This document shows positions 17,220 through 26,617 of a stretch of DNA of 44,354 nt, in pieces. Within the stretch, counting starts at the first letter, position 1. Every line of letters begins with the position of its first letter. Made by a program: the position numbers and the translations under genes. The stretch spans positions 1 through 44,354 of the forward strand of contig MGJF01000006.1 of NCBI GenBank assembly GCA_001794125.1, read 5' to 3'. The stretch is from Candidatus Yanofskybacteria bacterium RIFCSPHIGHO2_01_FULL_43_32 (lineage in GTDB: Bacteria; Patescibacteriota; Minisyncoccia; 2-02-FULL-40-12; GWA2-44-9). The notes under the pieces are model-generated. The model did no database searches. It was not told the origin of the DNA and saw nothing but the letters and a program-made list of their open reading frames with translations.

Positions 17220-18605
17220 ATGAAAAAGGCGGATTTATTTTTCAATGTTCTGCGCCTGCCGATGGATTTCCTGATGCTTTTGGCGGCGGGGGCAACTACA
17301 TATGTATTCAGAACTGAAATTTTACGGACTTTCAAACCCGTGTTTTTTGAGTTTAATCTCCCCCTTGACAGGTATCTTTATTTGGTGGTTTTTGTTTCGA
17401 TTTTGTTTATTGTTTTATATACGATTTCCGGGCTTTATTCAATGAAAGTAAGGATGGGCATCACGGAAGAGTTTTTAAAGGTATTGGTATCGTCTTCCGC
17501 GACGGTGATGACCGTTATTGTGTATATTTTCTTAAGACAGGAACTTTTTAATTCAAGATTCTTGGTCTTGGGAGGGTGGTTTTTCGCGGTCTTATTTGTT
17601 TTTATGGGAAGGATGTTGGTAAGGTATCTCCAGGTGTTTTTTGTGTCTAAATATGATTTTGGCGTTCACAAGATAATGATTGTGGGTAATGAACAGGCCG
17701 CTGCCAACATTATAGATGACATAACTAAAAAGCCGTCTTCCGGTTATAGAATAGTAAAACATCTTTTAAAACTTGAAATTGAGGAGATTAGATCTTCAGC
17801 CAGAAGCCCCGGGGTGGACGAGGTTGTTTTGACCAACCATGATTATCCGGCCGATAAAATAGTGGAACTTATTGATTTTTGCAACGAGAATCATCTTGTC
17901 TTCAAATTTGTTCCCAATCTAAGCCAGACGCTGACCGCTAATTACGAAGTGGATGTTATAAACGGGATGCCGTTAATAGAGCTAAAGAGAACCGCTCTTG
18001 ACGGGTGGGGCAAGGTCATTAAGAGGGTTCTGGATGTATTTGCCGGAAGCTTGGGATTGATAATTTTTTCACCTTTGATGGGTATTGTCTCCTTTGCGAT
18101 TAAATGGGAAACGGAAGGTCCTGTTTTTGCCAGATTGAAACGGGTCAGCAAAAATAAAGAATTTGACCTCCTAAAATTCAGGGGAATGATAAAGAATGCC
18201 GAGGAGTTAAAACCTTATCTTGCGGTTTTCAATGAAAGACGGGATGGGCCGCTTTTTAAAATAAAAAACGACCCGAGAATTACCGGAGTGGGGCGTTTTA
18301 TAAGAAGATACCGCCTTGATGAAATACCCCAATTTTGGAATATTTTAAAAGGCGACATGAGTTTGGTCGGCCCCCGGCCTCATCAACCCGATGAGATTAA
18401 AAAATACGAAAAACACCACAAAAGAGTTCTTGCCATTAAGGCCGGCGCTACGGGTCTGGCTCAAGTTTCAGGTTCATCGGACTTGCCTTTTGATCAGGAG
18501 GTGGCTCTGGATACTTTTTATATTGAGAACTGGTCTTTGTTTGCTGATTTTAAAATAATTTTGAAAACCCTGGTTAAGATTTTTACAGACAGATCTGCCA
18601 CATAA
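17220..18605 (+). CDS. Undecaprenyl-phosphate sugar phosphotransferase (WbaP/CpsE-like)
   Basis: KRVLDVFAGSLGLIIFSPLMGIV, FKIKNDPRITGVGRFIRRYRLDEIPQFWNILKGDMSLVGPRPHQP; start moved from 17085 because upstream overlaps rnpB. Confidence 0.93.
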   Translation: MKKADLFFNVLRLPMDFLMLLAAGATTYVFRTEILRTFKPVFFEFNLPLDRYLYLVVFVSILFIVLYTISGLYSMKVRMGITEEFLKVLVSSSATVMTVIVYIFLRQELFNSRFLVLGGWFFAVLFVFMGRMLVRYLQVFFVSKYDFGVHKIMIVGNEQAAANIIDDITKKPSSGYRIVKHLLKLEIEEIRSSARSPGVDEVVLTNHDYPADKIVELIDFCNENHLVFKFVPNLSQTLTANYEVDVINGMPLIELKRTALDGWGKVIKRVLDVFAGSLGLIIFSPLMGIVSFAIKWETEGPVFARLKRVSKNKEFDLLKFRGMIKNAEELKPYLAVFNERRDGPLFKIKNDPRITGVGRFIRRYRLDEIPQFWNILKGDMSLVGPRPHQPDEIKKYEKHHKRVLAIKAGATGLAQVSGSSDLPFDQEVALDTFYIENWSLFADFKIILKTLVKIFTDRSAT

Positions 18606-18614
18606 CAAGTTTTA

Positions 18615-19715
18615 ATGAAAATAGCTTTTGTTCACGAGTACCTGAATCAGTTCGGGGGAGCCGAAAGAATGCTTCAAGTTTTGTGCGCTTTATATCCGAG
18701 AGCTCCTATCTACACGCTTTTATACGACAGAGACGCAACAGGAGGCGTATTTGACGGACGAGTCATAAAAACGTCCTTTTTGCAGAATCTACCTTTTACC
18801 AAAAAGCATCACAGAATTTTCCCTCTTCTGATGCCCTTAGCCGTAGAGCAGTTCGATTTTTCCGACTACGACCTGGTTCTTTCCGTATCAGCTTCGTTTG
18901 CGAAGGGGATCATTTCCAAACCCCGCACCAAACATATTTGCTACTGCCTCACCCCGCCCAGATTTTTATGGGACAACAGCCAAAAATTTGTTGAAGAGTT
19001 CGGCTATCCTAAATTGGTAAAGAAATTTCTTCCTCCGTTTATAACGTATTTAAGAATTTGGGACAAAGAAGCGGCTTTAAGAGTCGATGAATTTTGGTCT
19101 ATATCCGGTTTTATCCAAGATCGCGTCAAAAAATACTATTCAAAAGATTCCAAGGTGATTTATCCTCCCGTGAATGCGGGTAATTTCCGTGTATCCGATA
19201 AAATAAGCGACTATTTTTTCATGGCCGGCCGGCTGGTTTCGTATAAAAGATTTGATTTGGCCGTTAAAGTATTCAACAAGAACGGATTGCCTCTAAAAAT
19301 CGCGGGCATTGGACCGGAATTTAAGAAATTAAAGAGTATTGCCGGAAAAAATATAGAATTTCTCGGCTTGGTTTCCGATGAAAAACTTGCCAATCTTTAT
19401 TCGCGCGCGCAAGCATGCATTTTCCCGCAAGAAGAGGATTTTGGGATTGTTCCCTTGGAATCAATGGCATCGGGCAGGCCCGTTATCGCTTACCGGGCGG
19501 GAGGAGTGGCGGAAACGGTAGCGGAAAACGAAACGGGGATATTTTTTAATGAACAAAATCCGGAATCGCTTCAGGCGGCCATAGAAAAATTCCACGATCT
19601 GGATTTTAAGCCGGAAGATTGCCGGAAACAGGCAGAAAAATTTGATGTCGGAATCTTCAGAGACAAATTTTCTAAATTAATAGGTGAAGCGGAAACGGGC
19701 AGTAAGAAAATATGA
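18615..19715 (+). CDS. Glycosyltransferase family 4 (WbaZ-like)
   Basis: FVHEYLNQFGGAERMLQVL, CIFPQEEDFGIVPLESMASGRPVIAYRAGG. Confidence 0.92.
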   Translation: MKIAFVHEYLNQFGGAERMLQVLCALYPRAPIYTLLYDRDATGGVFDGRVIKTSFLQNLPFTKKHHRIFPLLMPLAVEQFDFSDYDLVLSVSASFAKGIISKPRTKHICYCLTPPRFLWDNSQKFVEEFGYPKLVKKFLPPFITYLRIWDKEAALRVDEFWSISGFIQDRVKKYYSKDSKVIYPPVNAGNFRVSDKISDYFFMAGRLVSYKRFDLAVKVFNKNGLPLKIAGIGPEFKKLKSIAGKNIEFLGLVSDEKLANLYSRAQACIFPQEEDFGIVPLESMASGRPVIAYRAGGVAETVAENETGIFFNEQNPESLQAAIEKFHDLDFKPEDCRKQAEKFDVGIFRDKFSKLIGEAETGSKKI

Positions 19716-20851
19716 CCATCGGCATAGATATCAGGGTTTTGGGATCGGACACGAAAAGCGGGGTTCAGGAGTACACGGAGAACTTGCTTGCCCGCCTGCT
19801 CCCGCTAAACAAGAATATAAAATTTAAATTGTTTCACTCTTCGTTCAGAAATGATTTAAAAAAATACGAATGGATGAAACTTCCGAATGTTGAAGTGTTC
19901 AGTTTCCGTATGCCCAACAAATTATTATTCGGTTTGGCGGGATTTTTTAACCGTCCCCGCATAGACAGGCTTATCGGGGGAGCGGATGTGTTTTTCTCGC
20001 CCCATTTTCTTTTGGCTCCTTTATCCCCGGACTGCAAAAGAGTTACCACTTTTCACGATCTTTCTTATCTTTGTTTTAAAGAATTTTTTTCATGGAAAAG
20101 AAATGTCTGGCATAAGTTTCAGATACGGCTTTCAGGCAAGCCGGAATTGTCAGACAGGATTATTGCCGTATCCCAGTCGACAAAAAAAGACCTGACAGAA
20201 AAATATGGTCTTCCTTCCGGCAAGATTGCAATAATTTATTCCGGGATTTCTGATCTAATGTTTAGGCCGGCAAAAGAGAACTTAGAATCATTCAGAAGAG
20301 AGAATAACCTCCCCGATCAATTTATCTTGTTTCTCGGTAAACTTGAGCCGCGTAAAAACATCGTTGGTTTGATAAAAGCTTTTAATTTTTTGAAAAGTTC
20401 CAATGAGTTTGAAAATCTGAATTTGGTCATTGCCGGCGAGCCGGGGTGGCTTTACAAAAATATTTACCGCGAAGCGGATGCCTCTCCACATAAAGACAGA
20501 ATAATTTTTAAAAATTATATCAAAGACGAGGACAGAAAATTTTATTATTCTCTTGCCTCCGTGTTTGTCTACCCTTCTTTTTTTGAAGGATTCGGTTTTC
20601 CGCCTTTGGAAGCAATGGCTTGCGGAACTCCCGTCGTGGCCTCTTTTAATTCGTCTTTGCCGGAAGTGGTCGGAGAGGGGGGCGTTCTTGTTGATCCGCA
20701 CGGGGTTGTGGATATCTCAATGGCTGTCAAAAGCATTCTTGTTGATTCCGGATTAAAGAAACTATTGGTCAAAAAAGGACTTGAAAGAGTCCAAAATTTT
20801 ACTTGGAATAAATGCGCCCAAGAAACTCTCGAGGTGCTTATTAGTGTCTAA
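19712..20851 (+). CDS. Glycosyltransferase family 4/1
   Basis: GIDIRVLGSDTKSGVQEYTENLL, FLGKLEPRKNIVGLIKAF, FVYPSFFEGFGFPPLEAMACGTPVV. Confidence 0.93.
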   Translation: MTIGIDIRVLGSDTKSGVQEYTENLLARLLPLNKNIKFKLFHSSFRNDLKKYEWMKLPNVEVFSFRMPNKLLFGLAGFFNRPRIDRLIGGADVFFSPHFLLAPLSPDCKRVTTFHDLSYLCFKEFFSWKRNVWHKFQIRLSGKPELSDRIIAVSQSTKKDLTEKYGLPSGKIAIIYSGISDLMFRPAKENLESFRRENNLPDQFILFLGKLEPRKNIVGLIKAFNFLKSSNEFENLNLVIAGEPGWLYKNIYREADASPHKDRIIFKNYIKDEDRKFYYSLASVFVYPSFFEGFGFPPLEAMACGTPVVASFNSSLPEVVGEGGVLVDPHGVVDISMAVKSILVDSGLKKLLVKKGLERVQNFTWNKCAQETLEVLISV

Positions 20852-21308
20852 AACGTCCCATACTTTATTAATGTTTATGTAGTATAAATAACAAATGTTG
20901 AAGTTCAAATGTCAAATTAAATCCAAAGTCCGAAAGATTAATTATGGGGCGGCCTTTTCACTCTCTTGCGGCTATTGTATAATTAACATGGAGCTTTTGT
21001 TTCATTCATGACATGCCCGGTTGTTTCGGGGTCCAAACCCGGAACTTCTTTATCGGCGCCTCCGTTTCCAGCGGAAATAGCGTCTATTAACTTAGGTCGT
21101 GAATTGGCGGCGATGGTTCCCTCAATTTTGTCCACTTCGAAGCAACAAAATCGAGAGTCCTTGTTTTCTAAATCCAGCCATGGCGGGGAAGAAACCGGGA
21201 CATCTGTTCTTTTACTTCCTTCGCGAATTATTCCTTCGATTGCGGGGGGAAACATAGTTCTTTGTAAAAACGAGGGTTCCTTAAGCGCAGATCGCGGAGA
21301 AGGTTCAC

Positions 21309-21449
21309 GGTTGGGCGGGGACCCAAACGAAGTTTGGGACGCCCTAGAACCGGGAATCTCTGTCCCGGAAAGGATAAACCCCTCACCTTTCGGAAAGGTG
21401 AGGGGTAAATGCCATCCGGACACAATGTTAACAGTCTCGGGTGGCATTT
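21309..21449. repeat. Array of four consecutive hairpins
   Basis: GGTTGGGC..CCCAAAC-gaa-GTTTGGG..GCCC..AACC (21309-21350); CCGGGA-atctctg-TCCCGG; CCCCTCACCTTTC-g-GAAAGGTGAGGGG (21379-21405); AAATGCCATCC...GGGTGGCATTT (21407-21449). Confidence 0.88.
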
Positions 21450-21490
21450 ATTTTCACATAATTTTTTGTTCAGGTTGTAATTAGATATTA

Positions 21491-23995
21491 ATGACCAAGG
21501 GAAAATATAAAGTAACGACCGCAATGTTCGATATCAGGCCCGTAGATGATTCGGGGAACATTGATTTTTCAAAAATTTCCAGCCTCCGGTCGGTCCTTAA
21601 TTTAGGAAGGAGGTTTAGGATAAACAAAAACGGAGGACTGGCGTCCGCAATTAAATATCCGATATTCAAAAAAAAGAAAGCAGCGGATGATAAAAAAACT
21701 CAATCTCCAATCGAAGAATTTGAGTCGTTTTTAAATAAAGAGTCGGATGCCAGAATGGAACTGGCAATTATCGGAGCCGAATTTCGCGGAGAAAAATATT
21801 CCAAACCCAGATATAAACCGATAACCGCAACCAAATTTAATGAAACTGAAAGAGGAGAGATTGTTCCGATTTTAGCAACAACGGCTGAGTTGGCTGAAGA
21901 AAATTATAAAAACACCCTCGCTCAAATAAATCTGCGCATACCCGCAAGAGTCCAAGCGGGTCTTGTGGGCGAGCCTAAAAAAATAGACGCCTTCAGTCTG
22001 GGGCTTCTTACCCTGAAAACGCCGCAAGAAACTCAAGCAACAAACGAGCTTGATATGTGGGTGGAAGATTTTTCTAAAAAGTCTTCCGATGTTTTATCAA
22101 AAAAATTCAAACTCCCAAAGATAAAAATATTCAAGTTTAGCCGGGTCTTGTTTTTGACCGTGGGTCTCGGCCTGATATCGTTCACGGTTTTTGGCCATTA
22201 CGGCATAAGCATCAGAAATCAGCTGATTGTAGAGAGCAACTCGGCAGTCGCAAATCTTGAGAGCGCGGGGGAGAATATAAAAAACATGGATTTTGTTTCC
22301 GCTTCGGGTAATTTTGCGCAGGCTTATCGGGAATTTTCTAAGGCGGGAGACAATATGAATTTTATGGGAGCCGGTATAAGTTCTTTGCTTTCCGATCTGC
22401 CGGGAGCGGGGAAGCTGAAATCTGCAAAAAATCTGGTTGAAGCCGGCAAGCTGATGGCTAATGCCGGACAGGCCATGTCCGATGCCATGGGCGAAATAGC
22501 TAAAACCAATTTAATCTTAAATCCCCTAAGTCCGACATCGGGGAGCGATATTTCAATAGGACAGATATCCTCGTCTTTAAAAAAGGCCCTGACGCTTTCC
22601 AAGAAAAATTTAGGAAAGGCCAAACAGCTTCTTGCCGACATTGACGATTCAAGCATACCCGAAGACAAAAAAGAGAGTTTTGAAGAATTTAAATCAAAAC
22701 TTCCTCTTTTTGAAAAACTCGTCAATGACTCGGTGGACTATTCTAAGTTTTTGGAGGATTTTATCGGAACGAAAGGAACCAAAAAATATTTGATATTGTT
22801 TCAGAACCCTTCGGAATTGAGGCCCACCGGCGGATTTCCGGGAACTTACGGAGTGGTTTCATTCAAGGACGGGAAACTTCAGGATTTTAAGGTTGACGAT
22901 GTTTACAATCTGGACGGCCAGCTTCAGGAACTTATCATTCCGCCGGTCCAGCTTCAGCATATCACTCCGAATTGGGGCATGAGAGATGCAAATTGGTTTG
23001 TTGATTTTCCGGCATCGGCGAGAAAAATAACATCTTTTTTCAAAAAAGAATCCGGTTCTGATGTTGACGGAGTGATTACTTTCAGCCCCAAAATTGTGGC
23101 TAAGATATTAGATATTGTCGGTCCCGTTGAAATGCCGGAATACGGTCTTATTCTCGATTCAAAAAATCTGTTTCCCGCTCTTCAGGACGAAGTAGAGTAT
23201 AAAGGAGACCGCAAACAGCCCAAGAAGATAATTATGGACCTCGCGCCTCGTATGCTGGAAAAGCTATACTTGGCTGATTCTGGCAAATGGCTGGATGTGT
23301 TTAACTTATTGGTATCCAGTATGGAACAAAAAGATATTATCATGTATTTCAGGGATCTTAATCTGGAGAGTTTTTCGGCGGACAAGGGTTTTTCCGGTCA
23401 AGTTAACAATACCAACTCTGATTATCTTATGGTCACTTTCAGTAATGTGAAAGGGTCAAAAACAGACATGGTAACGGACTCATCCCTGAAAGTGCAAACT
23501 ACAAACGAAAGCGGGGATATAAAACATAAGGTTTCAATAACCCGCACGCACAAGGGAGGTAATAGCGAGTACGGATTCTATAACAAGCAAAACCCGACCT
23601 ATGTCAGAGTTTTGGTTCCGGATAACGCTGAATTTTCCGGTCTGACCGGCAATTCAAGACCAAATTTTAAGCCTTTGATTGACTATGCCAATTCGGGGTT
23701 CAAAAAAGACGAGGATCTGGCTAAATTCGAGGAAGAAAGTTACACCGACAAAGAAACCGGCGTGACCATCTATAAAGAAGCGGGCAAAACCGAATATGGT
23801 TTCTGGATGATAATAAATCCGGGCGAGACGAAAACGGTGGACTTGGAATACACGGTTCCCTCATCCGGCGAGAATTATCAATTCTATGTTCAAAAACAGC
23901 CCGGTTTGGATATCAATGATTTTAAATTTTATCTGGATAATAAACTCTACTTTGGTGGACGGTTGGATAAGGATATGGTAATTAGTCCGAGATGA
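21491..23995 (+). CDS. DUF4012 domain-containing membrane protein
   Basis: KYLILFQNPSELRPTGGFPGTYGVVSFKDGKLQDFKVDDVYNLDGQ; internal TM segment. Confidence 0.88.
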   Translation: MTKGKYKVTTAMFDIRPVDDSGNIDFSKISSLRSVLNLGRRFRINKNGGLASAIKYPIFKKKKAADDKKTQSPIEEFESFLNKESDARMELAIIGAEFRGEKYSKPRYKPITATKFNETERGEIVPILATTAELAEENYKNTLAQINLRIPARVQAGLVGEPKKIDAFSLGLLTLKTPQETQATNELDMWVEDFSKKSSDVLSKKFKLPKIKIFKFSRVLFLTVGLGLISFTVFGHYGISIRNQLIVESNSAVANLESAGENIKNMDFVSASGNFAQAYREFSKAGDNMNFMGAGISSLLSDLPGAGKLKSAKNLVEAGKLMANAGQAMSDAMGEIAKTNLILNPLSPTSGSDISIGQISSSLKKALTLSKKNLGKAKQLLADIDDSSIPEDKKESFEEFKSKLPLFEKLVNDSVDYSKFLEDFIGTKGTKKYLILFQNPSELRPTGGFPGTYGVVSFKDGKLQDFKVDDVYNLDGQLQELIIPPVQLQHITPNWGMRDANWFVDFPASARKITSFFKKESGSDVDGVITFSPKIVAKILDIVGPVEMPEYGLILDSKNLFPALQDEVEYKGDRKQPKKIIMDLAPRMLEKLYLADSGKWLDVFNLLVSSMEQKDIIMYFRDLNLESFSADKGFSGQVNNTNSDYLMVTFSNVKGSKTDMVTDSSLKVQTTNESGDIKHKVSITRTHKGGNSEYGFYNKQNPTYVRVLVPDNAEFSGLTGNSRPNFKPLIDYANSGFKKDEDLAKFEEESYTDKETGVTIYKEAGKTEYGFWMIINPGETKTVDLEYTVPSSGENYQFYVQKQPGLDINDFKFYLDNKLYFGGRLDKDMVISPR

Positions 23996-24002
23996 CCGCT
24001 CC

Positions 24003-24198
24003 GCCTCATCACTTCTCATCACGGTTCCTCGTCTCATCATCCGCTTCAGTATGATTGGTATGTATTTACCAAAATAACAGGTAACCCACGCTTGCCTCCT
24101 CGCTTGAAGCTCGGCGCCCGACCTATTATTTTGGAATACATATTCAATCAACTTCAGCTCCTGATTCGCCTCGTCAAAGTGATTCGAAATGATGAGGC
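24003..24198. repeat. Nested inverted-repeat (foldback) element, E6
   Basis: Outer GCCTCATCA/TGATGAGGC; inner TGATTGGTATGTATTTACCAAAATAACAGGT (24052-24082) / ACCTATTATTTTGGAATACATATTCAATCA (24121-24150); tip CGCTTGCCTCCTCGCTTGAAGCTCGG. Confidence 0.85.
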
Positions 24199-24259
24199 TG
24201 CGCTGATTTTGTCAAGATTCTTTATGGACGCCATGACTAACGGTTGGTAAAATGATTTC

Positions 24260-24772
24260 ATGATTAAATTACTAAGATTATACATAATGTGCGGTCTAGC
24301 GTTTTCCGGAAAAAGCACCATGGCGAGAAAACTCACTGATCATACAGAAAGCAAGTTGATTGCCTTTGATAAATTGTGGGTAGAGAAAGATAAAGATAAA
24401 TCAGTGCCAAAAAATTCAGAAGGGTGGAGGTATATCAGGGATACGGCTCAAAAAGAAATTCTCGCTTCTCTTAAGGCGGGCATTTCTGTAGTTTATGATG
24501 ACAACAATCCAAGAAAGGAACACAGAGAAGAATTGAGAAGGGTGGCAAGAGAAGCAGGAGCCGAGGCCGTAGTTGTTTATTTGGACACTCCTCTGAGTGT
24601 TATCAGAAATAGAGAAGAAACCAACAGAACCTCACAGAATAGACATGATGTGGAACCAGAGAATTTTGATAAAGTAATGCAAGATTTTGAAGTTCCGACA
24701 GCAGATGAAAATACTGCAGTTTTTACACCAGAAACTAACATTGAAGATTTTTTTAAAAAGCTTATCTACTAA
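24260..24772 (+). CDS. P-loop kinase / zeta-toxin-like AAA ATP-binding protein
   Basis: MCGLAFSGKSTMARKL Walker A; VVYDDNNPRKEHREELRRVAREAGAEAVVVYLDTPLSVI. Confidence 0.82.
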   Translation: MIKLLRLYIMCGLAFSGKSTMARKLTDHTESKLIAFDKLWVEKDKDKSVPKNSEGWRYIRDTAQKEILASLKAGISVVYDDNNPRKEHREELRRVAREAGAEAVVVYLDTPLSVIRNREETNRTSQNRHDVEPENFDKVMQDFEVPTADENTAVFTPETNIEDFFKKLIY

Positions 24773-24773
24773 C

Positions 24774-24968
24774 AAGCGCAGCCCTATCGCTTTTGTGCCA
24801 CTTTGATAAATCGGCTGACTTTTAAAGCGACCAGCCATATACCCACAGAGAGAACTTGCGCAGGCGTTTCGGCTTGGTTCTTCGAAACGCCGAGCATGTA
24901 GATAGTCAGCGATCGCTGGAATCGCTGAACTATCGGTCGAGTCGGGGGTATGTGGCTGGGAGCGAATC
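24774..24968. repeat. Structured element R1 (33-bp 5' box plus three-way-junction foldback)
   Basis: Box AAGCGCAGCCCTATCGCTTTTGTGCCACTTTGA; P1 24831-24844/24946-24959; P2 GGCGTTTCG/CGAAACGCC; P3 GATAGTCAGCGAT-cgctgga-ATCGCTGAACTATC. Confidence 0.8.
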
Positions 24969-25012
24969 AGAAAAATGATGGGGTGGAGCTAATGTTATAA
25001 TATATTGTATCT

Positions 25013-26563
25013 ATGATACTGACCCGACAATCTAAGACATTGCTGGGGGCGAGCGTGATGCTCGCCTTTTTGGGTTTGTTCTCCCGTGTTCTGGGAGTCT
25101 TGAGAGATAGGATTTTAGCTTCTCATTTCGGGGCTTCGGATCTGTTGGACGTTTACTATGTTTCTTTTAATATCCCTGATTTTATTTTCAATCTTCTGGT
25201 TGTTGGAGCGGTGGCTTCGGCTTTCATTCCTGTTTTCGTAGAATATCAAGCGAAAAAAGATGGCGGAGAATGGAACCTTGCCAATAATTTTCTTAACACT
25301 CTGATTACCGTTATGACTGTTACGGCCGGAGTCATGTTTATTTTCACTCCGGGCCTTATTAATATTATTGCCCCGGGGTTTTCTTCCGAGAAAAAAGAAC
25401 TGGCAGTTCTTTTTACGAGGATTATGCTTTTCAGTCCGATAATTTTTTCAATAAGCGTTGTTATCGGTTCGATTCTCCAAGTTTTTCACCGGTTTTTGGC
25501 ATATGCCCTTGCTCCGATAATGTACAATCTGGGGATAATTTTCGGCGCCATATTTTTTGTGCCCAAATTCGGTCCGCTTGGTTTGGCCGAGGGCGTAGTG
25601 TTGGGCGCTTTGTTCCACCTTCTTGTTCAGTTGCCGGCATTGAAAGGCACTGGTTTTAAGTGGAAAAAAGTATGGAATTTTGGTGATTCGGGGATGAGAA
25701 AAATACTTAAACTGATGGTTCCGAGAACTATCGGCGTAGCGGTCATTCAAATAAATTTTATAATTCTCAATGCCTTATCGAGCAGGATCTCTCCCGGAAG
25801 CGTGACCGTCATTAATCTTGCCAATAATTTCCAATACCTCCCCATTTCGTTGGTGGGCATATCTACCGCTGTTGCTTCGTTTCCGACTCTTTCCCGTCAA
25901 GCACTTGAAGGGGATAAAACGGAATTTACGGAAAGAATAAGCAGAACCCTGCGCCGGATATTATTCATTGTGTTACCGCTCTCATTTCTGATGATATATT
26001 TGAGAACGGATCTGATAAGAATTGTGCTTGGTTCCGGATTGTTCAGATCCGGAGATATCGAACTGACCGGAAACGTTTTGGGATTTTTTATGGTCGGTGT
26101 CTTTGCCCAAAGCATCATTCCTTTTTTGGCCAGGTCTTTTTACGCTATGCAAAATACCCGTATTCCTGTTGTGGCCAGCATTGCCGGAGTAGCGGCTAAC
26201 ATTTTCTTTGCCTGGTATTTTTCCCCGAGTCTTAATATTTTTGCCCTGCCCATGGCTTTCTCGCTGGCCGGCATCCTGAACGCGGTAATCCTGTCGGCTT
26301 TCTTAAAATATAATTTACGGACTCTTTCTTTGAAAGAACTCGGCGTTTATTCAGTGAAGCTGTTATATATCTGCGCGGTAATGATTCTTGTCATAATCTT
26401 AACCGATATATTCGTAAATTTTGACGTAAATTTCACGGGAAGCTTGTATCAGATAATCACACTATCGCTTGTCGGAATCTTGACTTTTGCTGTTTTTTCA
26501 AGTATCTTAGACATTAAAGAAGCAGAAATTTGGAAGGCCTGGAGGAAGTTTGTGTCAGGATAG
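25013..26563 (+). CDS. murJ: MurJ/MviN lipid II flippase
   Basis: LGLFSRVLGVLRDRILASHFGASDLLDVYYVSFNIPDFIFNLLVVGAVASAFIPVF. Confidence 0.94.
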   Translation: MILTRQSKTLLGASVMLAFLGLFSRVLGVLRDRILASHFGASDLLDVYYVSFNIPDFIFNLLVVGAVASAFIPVFVEYQAKKDGGEWNLANNFLNTLITVMTVTAGVMFIFTPGLINIIAPGFSSEKKELAVLFTRIMLFSPIIFSISVVIGSILQVFHRFLAYALAPIMYNLGIIFGAIFFVPKFGPLGLAEGVVLGALFHLLVQLPALKGTGFKWKKVWNFGDSGMRKILKLMVPRTIGVAVIQINFIILNALSSRISPGSVTVINLANNFQYLPISLVGISTAVASFPTLSRQALEGDKTEFTERISRTLRRILFIVLPLSFLMIYLRTDLIRIVLGSGLFRSGDIELTGNVLGFFMVGVFAQSIIPFLARSFYAMQNTRIPVVASIAGVAANIFFAWYFSPSLNIFALPMAFSLAGILNAVILSAFLKYNLRTLSLKELGVYSVKLLYICAVMILVIILTDIFVNFDVNFTGSLYQIITLSLVGILTFAVFSSILDIKEAEIWKAWRKFVSG

Positions 26564-26617
26564 CTCAAGTTTTCCGAGTGTCGGAAGTAGGCATTCGGTT
26601 TTTGTTTAGAACCTAAA

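Noticed and set aside
20983-21447. tmRNA on the minus strand in the 21-kb spacer
   Set aside because: No tRNA-like ends (GGGGCUG...T-arm GGTTCGANTCC) and no tag reading frame recognised.
22324-22725. 133-aa antisense ORF over DUF4012
   Set aside because: Shadow ORF with Ser/Phe-rich composition.
24831-24959. Group I intron or hammerhead ribozyme in R1/R2
   Set aside because: Isolated resemblance (ATCGGTCGAGTC, CAGATGAG..GAAAC) but no complete P7/P3 or catalytic core could be traced.
24003-24968. Integron-like cassette (kinase ORF flanked by palindromes as attC sites)
   Set aside because: No integrase, no convincing GTTRRRY/RYYYAAC core pairs; the flanking palindromes belong to two different families.
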